Origin: Nocardia bovistercoris
GTDB taxonomy: Bacteria > Actinomycetota > Actinomycetes > Mycobacteriales > Mycobacteriaceae
Direction: 5' to 3'
Assembly (NCBI RefSeq): GCF_015674855.1
Contig: NZ_JADMLG010000002.1
Coordinates: 248,001 to 312,000, forward strand
Length of the DNA: 64,000 nt
Shown one piece after another: positions 1 through 9,256 of this stretch (the stretch's first letter is position 1; every line of letters starts with the position of its first letter). The notes under the pieces were generated by a model. That model was given only the letters and a program-made list of their open reading frames with translations. It had not been told where the DNA came from and did no database searches. The translations under genes were made by a program, and so were the position numbers.

Positions 1-81
1 GGGCTGAAGGTGGGGTCGGTGCTGCGACTACCGCTCCAGATTCCGATGATCACCCGCGCGTTGAAGGTCGCCCGGGGATAG
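1..81 (+). CDS. 3' end of an unidentified gene cut by the window edge
   Basis: The first 26 codons read open in frame 1 and end at a TAG at 79-81. Third positions are mostly G or C, as in the real genes nearby. The predicted tail is basic and hydrophobic and ends in LKVARG. It would converge on adnB, which stops at 107. The piece is too short to name a family. It could be a chance open frame, although the codon bias argues otherwise. Confidence 0.35.
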   Translation, partial: GLKVGSVLRLPLQIPMITRALKVARG

Positions 82-106
82 CCGCGTCCATCCGCTGACG
101 CACCGC

Positions 107-3100
107 TCAGCGGCGGTCACCCCGCACGCCACGCGGCGGCGCGGACGAGCGGACGAGTTCGGCGAGTTCGTCCGGACCGGGCAGCTCGCGCGGCGCGACG
201 GTGCGTCCCGAGCGCACATAGTGGAAAGCGGCGCCGATCCGCTCGAGCATCCGCTGCTCCGACTCGCCGGTCCGCGCCGCCATCAGCCGCGCCAAGGCGA
301 CCCGGTAGATCGCCAACTGCATGGCGACCGCCGGTTCGTCGTCCTCGCCCGGTTCGGCGCCGGTCTTCCAGTCGACCACGATCCAGCCGCCGTCCGGCTC
401 CGCGAACACCGCGTCCATCCGGCCGCGGACCACGACGCCCGCGATCGAGGTCTCGAAGGCGATCTCCACCTCCTGCGGAGTGCGATGCGCCCACGCCGAA
501 TCCAGGAACGCGTCCTGCATTCGAACCAACTCGGTGTCGACGTGGCCGTCCACCGTCTCCCCCGGCAGTTCGTCGAGACCGAGCAGCCTCGGACCCGCGA
601 ACCACCGCTGCACCCAGGCGTGGAACGCGGTGCCGCGGCGGGCCAGCGGGTTCGGCGGGAAAGGTAGCGGGCGGCGCAGTCGCCTCGCGAGTTTCGCCGG
701 ATCGGCGCGCATCTCCACCAATGCGGTCGCCGGAATCCGACCGGGCAGTTCCACCTCGCGCGCCACCGCACTTTCCGCTTCGAATTCGGCGAGCAGGGCG
801 TCGACGTCGGCGGCCCAGCCGTCGGGATCTTCCGGGTCGGTGGGGAATTCGGCGGGTGCGGTGTCCTCCGGGGGTGGGGCGGGCGAGAAGGTGTCGTCCG
901 GTGGGGGTAGGTAGTCCTCCTCCGGGGGGTAGAAGTCGTCCGGTGGTGGCTCGAAATCGTCTGGTGGCGAGAGGAATTCCTCGAAGACAGGTTCGGAGAA
1001 CGTGGGCTGTCCGACTGCTGGCGGCGGCGCGGGAGAGGCAGCGGAAGTCGGGGTGGGATCCGATTCGAACGAAGCCGACGTTTCTGTCCGCTCACTTTCA
1101 GCCGTCGACCGGCCTGTCGGCTCGACCCCGGAGGACGGCAAGTCCGCGCGCCCACCCGACGACGCCCGCGGATCCGTCAGGCCGCTCATCACCAACGGCG
1201 GCGGCGCGGATCCGCCCGACTGCGCAGGCTGGTCCGCGGGCTCATCACTGCCACTCGACGCGGTCGCGGCGAGATCTCGCGACGCGGGCTCGGTGGTTCG
1301 GGACGCCGAAGGGGGTGGAGGGTTGCGTAGGGCCGCCAATGCGGCGCGGACCATTGCGGCGCCCGCCTCGACGGAGGGGCGGCGTGGGCCGAGTGGGTCG
1401 CGGGGCCATTCGGCGGTTGGCGGGTTGTCGGTGAACGGGTTCGCGGCGTCGGGGGGCGGTGGGTCGTCCCAGCGGGTGATGTCGACGGCGCCGTGCACCG
1501 GGCTGTCCGGGGATTCGGCGGCGGCCTTCAGTTCTAGCAGGAAGTCGGAGGGGCCTTTGGGTTTCGCACCGGTCTCGGCCCAGTGGTGCGCCGAAAGCAG
1601 CAGTACGCGTTCGGTTCTGGTGACGGCTACGTAGAACAGCCTGCGGTCCTCGTCCATGCGCCTGCGGTCGAGCGCCTGCTTGTGCGACTTGATGGCGCGT
1701 TCGAGGTCCGAGCGGTCGGCGAGGTCGGACAGGTCGAGGACGGGCACGCCCTCGGCCGAATCCTCCTGCACGCGATCACCGCGCAGCGCGGTCGGCAGTT
1801 CGGCCAGCGCGCCGAGCCAGGAGCCGGACGCGGTCGTCGAGGGGAACACGCCATGCGCCACATGCGGCACCGCGACCACCTCCCACTCCAGTCCCTTCGC
1901 CGCGTGCACCGTGAGCACCTGCACGCGGTCGCGCGCCACCTCGACCTCGCCCGGTTCCAGGCCGTTCTCCACGGATTCGGCCGCGGCGAGGAAGGCGAGC
2001 AGACCGCTCAGCGACGCGCCGGAATCGGCGGCGTAACCCGCGACGACCTCGGCGAAAGCGTCGAGATGTTCACGACCCGCGCCGGTTCCGGCCATCGCGC
2101 GCCGCGCCTGGGTCTCCACGCCGACCCCGATGGTGCGTTCCACATCGGCGACGAGTTCGGTCAACGGTTGACCGCCGCGCTCCCGCAGCGCCGACAGTTC
2201 CTCGCCGAGCACCTCGATACGCGCGAACCCGGATTCCGAATAGTTCTGTGCCGGACCCGGATCGGCGATGGCGTCGGCGAGGCCTGCTTGTTCGGCGGGT
2301 TCCGGGGCGACCTCGCGCAGCGCCCTGGCGAGGGTGCCCGCGTCGGTGATCCGCTCCGTCTCCGGGTCCGCCGACCGGCTGATCGACAGTTCCCGCGCGC
2401 GCTTGGCCAGGGCCGCGATATCGGTGACGCCGATCCGCCAGCGCGCACCGGTGAGGATGCGCATGGCGGCGCTGCCCGCGGCGGGTTCGGCGACGAGTCG
2501 CAGGGTGGCGACGATATCGGCGACCTCCGGTGTCGCCAGTAGGCCGCCGAGTCCAACGATCTCCACCGGAAGTCCTTGTTCGCGAAGCGCTTCCGCTAGC
2601 GGCGCGGCATCGGCGTTGCGGCGCACCAGAACCGCCGAGGTGGGCGGGGCGGCGCCGTCGGCCTTGCGCGCGGCCCACTCCGCCGCGATCCGTTCGGCCA
2701 ACCAATCTCGTTCCTGTACAACAGTTTCGGTCAGCGCGAAGGCGACCACCCCCGAATCGGCTCCCGGTTTGGCCCGCAAAGCGTCCACCGTCACGCCGCC
2801 GCGATCCAGCGCCCCCCGCCGCAACGGCTCTGCCACCAGGTTCGCCAACGCCAACGCCTCCGGCGGATTACGCCAACTCGTCAACAGCGGCAACGTCGGC
2901 GCGGGCACTCCGGGCGCACTCGGGAAATCGGTCGCGAACCGAGGCAGATTCGCCGCCGAGGCACCCCGCCACCCGTAGATCGACTGCATGGGATCCCCCA
3001 CCGCCGTAACCGCGAGCCGCCCCGCCGCACCGACCGCATCGCGGAACGCCGCATCACGGGACGCCGCATCACGGGACGCCGCATCACGGGACGCCGCATC

Positions 3101-4096
3101 ACGGGACGCCGCATCACGGGACGCCGCATCGACGCGCCGGGACACGGGGTGTCCGGTGGCGTCGATGCTCGAGGGTGCGGTGTCGTGGGTGGCGGCGCCG
3201 CCGAATAGGGCGGCCAGGAGGATGCGTTGGGCGTGGCCGGTGTCCTGGTATTCGTCCAGGAGGACCAGGCGGAAGCGGGTGCGTTCGGCGGCGGCGACTT
3301 CGGGGTGTTCGGCGGCGAGGCGGGCGGCCAGTGACATCTGGGCGCCGAAGTCGAGGGCGCCGCGGCGGCGCAGGGCGGCGTGTAGTTGGCGGACCAGGGG
3401 CAGCAGCGCTACACGTTCGCGCTGGACCTGGACGGGGCCGAGCAGCGCTTGACTCGGTCCGCCGCGCTGGCGTGGGCCGGGCGGCAGGGTGTGCACCAGC
3501 TTTTCCAGTTCGATGTGCGCCTCGGCGAGTTGCTCGGGTTCGACCAGGTGTTCGGCGAGCTGGCCGGACAGCGCGAGCACCGCTTCGGTGACCGAGACCG
3601 GGGTGCGGTCGGTTTCCAGGTCACCGTCCCAGGTGCGCACCACCTGGTGCGCGACCTGCCAGAGCTGGGTTTCGGTGAGCAGCACCGACGAGGGTTCGAC
3701 GGGCAGCAGCAGTCCGTGTTGGGTGAGCAACCGACCGGCGTAGGAGTGGTAGGTGCTGATCTCGGGTTCGGCGCCGGACAGCCGGATCCGCAGCTCGCCC
3801 GTCGGATCGAGCTCGCGCAACAGCGCCGACCCTGACAACCGCGCCAAGCGGGTGCGAATGCGAGAAGTCAACTGCTGCGCGGCTTTCCGCGTGAACGTGA
3901 GTCCGAGCACCTGATCCGGCGCGACCAACCGATTGGCGACCATCCACACCACCCGCGCGGCCATCGTCTCGGTCTTGCCCGCCCCGGCCCCCGCCACCAC
4001 CAGCGTCGGCCCCGCGGGCGCCGCGATCACCGCCGCCTGCTCCTCGGTAGGCGGCGGCAACCCCAACGCCTCCGCCACCTGATACGGCGTCACCAT
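107..4096 (-). CDS. adnB: AdnB, UvrD-like helicase with C-terminal RecB-family nuclease
   Basis: One subunit of the mycobacterial-type AdnAB motor-nuclease, which resects double-strand DNA ends for repair. The N-terminus carries a UvrD/Rep motor: Walker A GAGAGKT near residue 37, DEYQD Walker B, a GDPMQSIYGWRG motif, and VHAAKGLEW and VAVTR motifs further on. The C-terminus has a RecB-type nuclease with VVDWKTG followed by AMQLAIYR. Between them lies a long acidic, proline-rich linker with repeated PPPDDF-like units. The predicted 1329 residues exceed my recollection of about 1100 in mycobacteria, mostly because of this linker and a repeat-encoded SRDAA stretch. I chose the ATG at 4096 (MVTPYQ) because the upstream in-frame residues are low-complexity and unlike the family. 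AdnA lies upstream on the same strand. Confidence 0.9.
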   Translation of the reverse strand: MVTPYQVAEALGLPPPTEEQAAVIAAPAGPTLVVAGAGAGKTETMAARVVWMVANRLVAPDQVLGLTFTRKAAQQLTSRIRTRLARLSGSALLRELDPTGELRIRLSGAEPEISTYHSYAGRLLTQHGLLLPVEPSSVLLTETQLWQVAHQVVRTWDGDLETDRTPVSVTEAVLALSGQLAEHLVEPEQLAEAHIELEKLVHTLPPGPRQRGGPSQALLGPVQVQRERVALLPLVRQLHAALRRRGALDFGAQMSLAARLAAEHPEVAAAERTRFRLVLLDEYQDTGHAQRILLAALFGGAATHDTAPSSIDATGHPVSRRVDAASRDAASRDAASRDAASRDAASRDAAFRDAVGAAGRLAVTAVGDPMQSIYGWRGASAANLPRFATDFPSAPGVPAPTLPLLTSWRNPPEALALANLVAEPLRRGALDRGGVTVDALRAKPGADSGVVAFALTETVVQERDWLAERIAAEWAARKADGAAPPTSAVLVRRNADAAPLAEALREQGLPVEIVGLGGLLATPEVADIVATLRLVAEPAAGSAAMRILTGARWRIGVTDIAALAKRARELSISRSADPETERITDAGTLARALREVAPEPAEQAGLADAIADPGPAQNYSESGFARIEVLGEELSALRERGGQPLTELVADVERTIGVGVETQARRAMAGTGAGREHLDAFAEVVAGYAADSGASLSGLLAFLAAAESVENGLEPGEVEVARDRVQVLTVHAAKGLEWEVVAVPHVAHGVFPSTTASGSWLGALAELPTALRGDRVQEDSAEGVPVLDLSDLADRSDLERAIKSHKQALDRRRMDEDRRLFYVAVTRTERVLLLSAHHWAETGAKPKGPSDFLLELKAAAESPDSPVHGAVDITRWDDPPPPDAANPFTDNPPTAEWPRDPLGPRRPSVEAGAAMVRAALAALRNPPPPSASRTTEPASRDLAATASSGSDEPADQPAQSGGSAPPPLVMSGLTDPRASSGGRADLPSSGVEPTGRSTAESERTETSASFESDPTPTSAASPAPPPAVGQPTFSEPVFEEFLSPPDDFEPPPDDFYPPEEDYLPPPDDTFSPAPPPEDTAPAEFPTDPEDPDGWAADVDALLAEFEAESAVAREVELPGRIPATALVEMRADPAKLARRLRRPLPFPPNPLARRGTAFHAWVQRWFAGPRLLGLDELPGETVDGHVDTELVRMQDAFLDSAWAHRTPQEVEIAFETSIAGVVVRGRMDAVFAEPDGGWIVVDWKTGAEPGEDDEPAVAMQLAIYRVALARLMAARTGESEQRMLERIGAAFHYVRSGRTVAPRELPGPDELAELVRSSAPPRGVRGDRR
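3046..3130. repeat. 15-bp coding tandem repeat inside adnB
   Basis: Five exact copies of ACGCCGCATCACGGG run from 3046 to 3120, followed by ten bases of a sixth. The unit is five codons long, so copy number can change without a frameshift. On the coding strand it reads as repeated Ser-Arg-Asp-Ala-Ala. It sits in the motor domain between the DEYQD motif and the GDPMQSIYGWRG motif, presumably in a surface loop. Confidence 0.95.
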
Positions 4097-4831
4097 CGCC
4101 GAACCCGGGCCTCTCGGCCCGCCGCATCCCCACGGACATCGCCCCGGGCCCACAGTGCGTCCCGGCCGAGCCGACGCGCGGCACGGAGGAGCGGCCCCCC
4201 TGGATACACCGCACCCGTCCACCTATCGAGACCGGCCCGACTATTGCCCTCCACCCCGCGAGTGCGTCCGCGATCAACGCGCGCCGAACAGGCTCCACCG
4301 CGCCGAGCCGGATCCGACGTGGCGACCCGACGCGGTACCGCCGGAAGCCCGCGCGCCCGTTCCGGCTCCATCGCCTGCCACCGAACAACCGCCCACGCCG
4401 CTGACGAACACCCGAACGGAGTCGTGCAGTGCGCGCCTCGCCTCGCCTGCACGGAAACCGGCCCGCGCACACTACCTCGCACAACGATTCCCGGCCGATT
4501 TCCGCCAGCGGGCGTGCGGAGGACGGGGTGATACGTGGCCGTCGAGCGCAGCGGGTCGGCCGCGGGGGTCGAACACCCGAACGGAGTCGTGCAGCGTGCA
4601 CCTCGCCACGCCTGCACGGAAACCGGCCCGCGCACACTTGCTCGCACAGCGATTCCCGGCCGATTCGCGGCAGCGGGCGTGCGGGGGGCGGAGCGATGCG
4701 CGGCCGTCGAGCGCAGCGGGTTGGCTGCGGGCGACGGGGTCGGCATCACTCGATTCATCACCACACTCTCGCAGATGTCCGGCGGGGGGCGGCCGGGACA
4801 TCGGGAGGTGAGAGGGGGCGCGGCGGTGTGG
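4097..4831. other. 735-bp spacer between adnA and adnB
   Basis: In mycobacteria, as I recall, adnA and adnB are adjacent or overlapping. Here they are separated by 735 bp. I find no convincing gene in the gap. The open frames on both strands are Arg/Ala/Gly-rich shadows. The gap holds two copies of a roughly 165-bp repeat, described separately. Whether the two genes are still co-transcribed cannot be told from the sequence. Confidence 0.6.
4405..4734. repeat. Two direct copies of a ~165-bp sequence
   Basis: Copy 1 begins at 4405 and copy 2 at 4570, both with CGAACACCCGAACGGAGTCG. They stay alignable to about 4566 and 4734, with scattered substitutions. Each copy carries an inverted repeat CGTGCAG-N17-CTGCACG (4423-4453 and 4588-4618), so each could form a hairpin. 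The unit ends near GCCGTCGAGCGCAGCGGG. No protein is evident. It may belong to a dispersed genomic repeat family. Confidence 0.85.
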
Positions 4832-7800
4832 TCATTCGTCGGTGACCTGTCGGCCGGTGTCCTGCACGGGGCAGCTGCCGGAGACCGCGCAGTGGCGGCA
4901 GCCGTCGTTGCGCATGGCGAGGTAGCTGGGGCCTCGAGTGGCGGTGGCGGCGTCGTGGATGGTGGTGCGCCAGGTGTCGAGCGCTTCGGGGTCCAGAGGG
5001 TTCTGGGTGCGTTCGGTGGCGCCGTCGCGGCTCGGTTTGGCGACGTAAACCAGGCGCGCGCCGCCCGGCTCGCCGGGGTCGGCGGGGTCGACGGCGGATT
5101 CGGGGTCGTCGAGTGCGCCGTAGGCGGCGGCGACCTGGTAGGTGGCGAGTTGCGCGTGGTCGGCGGCGGCCTGTTTGGTGACCGGTGTCTTGCCGGTCTT
5201 GACGTCCACGATGACGAAGCGGCCGAATTCGTCGCGTTCGAGCCGATCGATGCGGCCTTTGATGCGCACCGCGGGCTCGTCTTCGGTGCGTCCCGGCAGT
5301 TCGCAGTCGACGGCGACTTCGACTCCGGCCTGGGTGAGTTCGCCCCTGGTGTTGCGGACCCAGGCCATGAAGGTCTCCAACATGGTCTCGGTGCGGCGCA
5401 GTTCTTGGCGCGAGTACCAGCCCGCGCCGGGATCGATACCGCGCCAGGTGCGTTCGAGGGCGGCGCGCACCTGGGATTCCGGGACCCGCCCCGCGAGCGC
5501 CTGCACCAGGGTGTGCACGAGGTTGCCTTTGACCGCGTGCGGGTTGTCGCCGTCGGTGCCGCCGTTGCGTTCCAGCGCCCAACGCAGCGGACAGGTGCGC
5601 AGCAGTTCCACGGTCGACGGTGACAGCGCGACGGGATTCCCGTCGTTCTCCCACAGCGGGCGCGGGGAACTGAGTTCGCCTGTGCCGTACCAGTCTTCGG
5701 GGTGTGTCCCCGGGACACCGGCCTCGGCCAAGCGCGCGAGCTGGTGCGCGGCCCGCTCCCGACGCGCGGGGTCGGCATCGGAATCGCAGACCACTCCGCG
5801 CAATTCGGCGACGAGTGCGTGCATGACCAATGCGCGGCCGGGGTCGACCACGGGCAGCGCACCGGGTTCGCGGTCGTCGTCGTGGCCGAGCATCTCGGCG
5901 AGGAACCTCGAAGGCACGAGATCTCTTTCACCGGAGACGGATTCGACGGCTGTGACCAACAGTGACCAGCGTGCGCGACTGCATGCCACCAGCAGCAGCC
6001 TGCGTTCCTCCGCCAGGATCGGCGCGGCCCGGCCGACTTGTTCACCGAGCGGTTCGATGCCAGCGGTGAGGTCGACGAGATCTTCTGTGTGCAGCAGGGT
6101 TCCGCGTTGGCGCGGATTGGGCCAGATCCCCTCCTGGACCGCGGCGACGGCCACCACATCCCATTCCCGTCCGGCCGCGGCGTGCGCGCTCACCAGCGCG
6201 ACCGCGTCACCGGGGGCGGTCAAGGGCCGAGAGTCTTGCGGAATCTCCTGTTGTACGAGATATTCCACGAATCCTTCGATACTCGCGCGCGGCAGCCGGT
6301 CCACATAGGCCGCGGCGGCGTCGAACAGCGCGACCGCGGCGTCGAGATCCCGATCGGCCTGCATGCCGACCGCGCCGCCGCGTTCGGACCGGTCGACCCA
6401 GCGCCGTTCCAGCCGCGAGGCCGTCCACAGCGCCCACAGCACCTCTTCGAGTCCCGCGCCGGATCGCCTGGCCTTGCGCGCCCGCTCCAGCGCGGTCAGC
6501 ACCCGCCGCAGCGGCGCGGATTCGACCTCGGTGAGCCCTTCGAGCAGGACTTGTTCGCCGGAACCGACGATCAGTTCGCGCAGCAGTTCCGCCGAGGACC
6601 GATCGGACAGCGAAATCCCTTCCCCACCTGTCTCGTTCGTTTCCTCGGTCCGCTCCCGCTGCGCGAGTCGGGCGAGCCATGCCGGACGCGCGGATTCGCC
6701 ACGCTGCCGCACGCTTTCGGACTCGGCGGAATCGTCGACTTCGATCCCCCAGTCGACATCGCTGTCATACCAACCGGATTCCTCTGGCTCGTAGGCAACC
6801 CATTCCTCGGACGGCGCGCCCTCCACATCACCCGGGGTGGACTCGCCGATCTCACCACGATCCACAAAGGCGGAATCGTCCACATCATCCGCGGCCCACC
6901 CACGCGACTCCCCGTGAGCGGATCGCTGGTGCGACTCCGCGGCATCCGAAGACCGCCCACGCGACGCCGCGGCATCCGAGACCAGGCCACGCTCTCCCGC
7001 GGTATCCGAGAACCGGCCATATGACTCCGCCGCATCCGAAGACCGCTCGTATATCTCCACACCATCCGAAGACCGCCCGCGCGCCCCCACACCACGAACG
7101 GACCGCCCGGACGACTCGCCGTCGACAGCGAATCCCTCGTTCGACTCCGCGTCATCGACCGACCGCTTCCGCCCACGGCTCTCCGGGCGGCCCGCCTGGA
7201 TGTCCGGCGCATGGTCGTCCGGTCCCCCGGGTGGATCCTCGGCGAACCCCGAAGTCCTCGGATGCGCATCGGCCGTCGAACCCTTCGACACGTCCGCCGC
7301 ATGCCCATCGTCACCCGAGTCCGGCACACCGGCACCATGCGTGAGGACCGCTTCGTTCGCACCGCACACATCGGTGGGCGATTCGACCGATGCCCCGCTC
7401 TCCCACTCGTCGATATCGGGATCGTGACCGGTCCATCCTCGCGCCCGTTCGAGCTCGAGCACACTGCGCCGGATACCGCGCCGCAGCCGTCGCAGGGTGA
7501 TCTGGTCGGCGCCGCCGAGCGGACCGCCGAGCAGGTCGAGCGCGTCCTCGGCGGAGAACAGTTCGTCGTTCGCGGCGCGTTCCCCGGCGAGGAGCGCGCG
7601 CAGGGCGACCAGCATCCACGCCGCACCACGCCGCCGAGCGAGCGGCACGTCGAGCGCGGGCTGCTGCACGGGCACTCCGGCGGCGAGGAGCGCGCGACGC
7701 AAGGGTGCCAGCGACAGCGGCACCGAACGCACGATGACCGCCATTCGCGACCACGGCACCCCCGCGGTGAGGTGGGCACGCCGCAAATGGTCGGCGATCA

Positions 7801-9025
7801 GCGCGGCCTCCTTGGCGGGCGTGGCAAGCACGCGCACACGTACGGCCGCGCCGCGATCGACCGGTTCGGCGTCGCGCGCAGGCACGGTGAACCGATGCGG
7901 CGGCACGCCTGGCAATCGTGCGGCTATGCGAGCGACCGCCGCGCGCACCGGCGGACTCGCGCGGTGACTCTCGGCGAGCACGACACACTGCCCGTCGGGA
8001 ACGTCCAGATCGGTGAGGAATCCGGAATCCGCGCCGCGGAAGGTGAACACCGCCTGGTCGGGATCGCCCGCGACCACGGCGAGGTGCGCGGCGGCGCCGA
8101 TCACCCTGACCAGAAGCGCGGCCTGCGGATCGAGGTGCTGCGCGTCGTCCACCAGCAGATATCGGATGCGCGCCCGTTCGGCGGCGAGCAGTTCGGCGTC
8201 ACCGGCGAGTGCGTCGAGCGCCGCGCCGACCAGTTCGGCCGCGTCCAGCGCGGGAGCTGTCGCCTCGGGCGCCTCGACGCCGACAGACCAGCGCAACAGC
8301 ATGGACTGCTCGTAACGCATGGCGAACCCACCGGCGGCGACCCACTCCTCCTTGTCGTGCGCGCGCCCCAAGCGCATGAGGTCCTCGGGCCCGAGTCCAC
8401 GCTCGGTGGCGCGGAGCATGAGATCGCGCAACTGTTCGGCGAAGCCGGCGAGCCCGAGCGCGGGATGCAGGCGCGGCGGCCACAGTCCGGTGGCGCCTTC
8501 GGCGATGTCGGTGAGGTCGCCGCGCAGCATTTCGCGCAGCACGGCATCCTGTTCGGCACCGGTCAGCAAACGCGGCGGCGGATTGCCGTGGGCGAGCGCG
8601 TGTCTGCGCAGGACCGAGAAGGCGTAGGAGTGCACGGTGCGCACGAGAGGCTCGCGGGTGGCGCCGGGCACGCCGCCTTCGGCGCCGTCGAGTCCGGCCA
8701 GGCGCGCGGTGATCGCGTCGCGCACGGTCTCGGCCGCCTGTTTCGAATGGGTCAGGACCAGTAGCGATTCCGGGTCGACACCTTCGGCGATGCGTTCGGC
8801 GGCCAGGTCGACCAGCAGTGCGGTCTTGCCGCTGCCCGGCCCGCCGAGCACCTGCCACGGCCGGAATCCCGGACGCACCGGCCCGATCCGGCGGTGCGCC
8901 TCGAACAGCGGACGCGCGTGGGCGCCCCAGAGTCGGACTCCGGGCGCCGCCGTGTGCCCGCGAACCAGTCGCACGGCGCTATCCGATCGCACCACGCGGG
9001 CTATTGCAACAGACGCGACCGACAT
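4832..9025 (-). CDS. adnA: AdnA, helicase-nuclease subunit with Fe-S cluster
   Basis: Partner of AdnB in the AdnAB end-resection machine. It has Walker A GGPGSGKT near residue 48, a degenerate VDDAQHLD Walker B, and GDPDQAVFTFRGAD. The C-terminal nuclease shows VDVKTGKTP and ends with CRHCAVSGSC, three of the cysteines that would pair with an upstream Cys (LLRTCPLRW) to bind a 4Fe-4S cluster. The predicted 1397 residues are well above the roughly 1050 I recall for mycobacteria. The excess is a Ser/Asp/Arg-rich, probably disordered insertion of about 250 residues (roughly DNA 6600-7400). The ATG at 9025 (MSVASVA) was chosen because the 317 upstream in-frame codons are antisense to lipV and carry the repeat array. 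Confidence 0.9.
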   Translation of the reverse strand: MSVASVAIARVVRSDSAVRLVRGHTAAPGVRLWGAHARPLFEAHRRIGPVRPGFRPWQVLGGPGSGKTALLVDLAAERIAEGVDPESLLVLTHSKQAAETVRDAITARLAGLDGAEGGVPGATREPLVRTVHSYAFSVLRRHALAHGNPPPRLLTGAEQDAVLREMLRGDLTDIAEGATGLWPPRLHPALGLAGFAEQLRDLMLRATERGLGPEDLMRLGRAHDKEEWVAAGGFAMRYEQSMLLRWSVGVEAPEATAPALDAAELVGAALDALAGDAELLAAERARIRYLLVDDAQHLDPQAALLVRVIGAAAHLAVVAGDPDQAVFTFRGADSGFLTDLDVPDGQCVVLAESHRASPPVRAAVARIAARLPGVPPHRFTVPARDAEPVDRGAAVRVRVLATPAKEAALIADHLRRAHLTAGVPWSRMAVIVRSVPLSLAPLRRALLAAGVPVQQPALDVPLARRRGAAWMLVALRALLAGERAANDELFSAEDALDLLGGPLGGADQITLRRLRRGIRRSVLELERARGWTGHDPDIDEWESGASVESPTDVCGANEAVLTHGAGVPDSGDDGHAADVSKGSTADAHPRTSGFAEDPPGGPDDHAPDIQAGRPESRGRKRSVDDAESNEGFAVDGESSGRSVRGVGARGRSSDGVEIYERSSDAAESYGRFSDTAGERGLVSDAAASRGRSSDAAESHQRSAHGESRGWAADDVDDSAFVDRGEIGESTPGDVEGAPSEEWVAYEPEESGWYDSDVDWGIEVDDSAESESVRQRGESARPAWLARLAQRERTEETNETGGEGISLSDRSSAELLRELIVGSGEQVLLEGLTEVESAPLRRVLTALERARKARRSGAGLEEVLWALWTASRLERRWVDRSERGGAVGMQADRDLDAAVALFDAAAAYVDRLPRASIEGFVEYLVQQEIPQDSRPLTAPGDAVALVSAHAAAGREWDVVAVAAVQEGIWPNPRQRGTLLHTEDLVDLTAGIEPLGEQVGRAAPILAEERRLLLVACSRARWSLLVTAVESVSGERDLVPSRFLAEMLGHDDDREPGALPVVDPGRALVMHALVAELRGVVCDSDADPARRERAAHQLARLAEAGVPGTHPEDWYGTGELSSPRPLWENDGNPVALSPSTVELLRTCPLRWALERNGGTDGDNPHAVKGNLVHTLVQALAGRVPESQVRAALERTWRGIDPGAGWYSRQELRRTETMLETFMAWVRNTRGELTQAGVEVAVDCELPGRTEDEPAVRIKGRIDRLERDEFGRFVIVDVKTGKTPVTKQAAADHAQLATYQVAAAYGALDDPESAVDPADPGEPGGARLVYVAKPSRDGATERTQNPLDPEALDTWRTTIHDAATATRGPSYLAMRNDGCRHCAVSGSCPVQDTGRQVTDE

Positions 9026-9086
9026 CCCCGCGCGCTCCCCCGCCGCCACGTGACGTAGCGGACACCGCCGCACGCCAAGTCGCCCG

Positions 9087-9248
9087 CGACTCACGGCCCG
9101 GCAGCACCCGCGACTCACCACCCAACAACGCCGCAACTCACCGCCCGGCAGCGCACGCGACTCACGGCCCGGCAGCAGCCGCAACTCACCGCCCAACAAC
9201 ACCCGCAAATCTCCGCCGGGCAGCAGCCACAACTCACCGCCTAGCAGA
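9087..9248. repeat. 24-bp degenerate tandem array between adnA and lipV
   Basis: About seven units of 23-24 bp modelled on CGACTCACGGCCCGGCAGCA follow one another directly with no spacers. Units alternate between CGGCAGCAC-like and CAACAACAC-like endings. The array fills most of the 231-bp divergent spacer, so it lies in or next to both promoters. The lack of spacers excludes a CRISPR array. Confidence 0.85.
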
Positions 9249-9256
9249 ATGGCATC

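Noticed and set aside
4090..6159. 689-codon frame overlapping adnA and the adnA-adnB spacer
   Set aside because: Ser/Arg/Pro-rich with no motif, and it runs against the AdnA nuclease domain, which is clearly the real frame.
9087..9248. CRISPR array
   Set aside because: Repeats are directly joined with no spacers and no cas genes are present. The 19-bp array at 55056 fails for the same reason.
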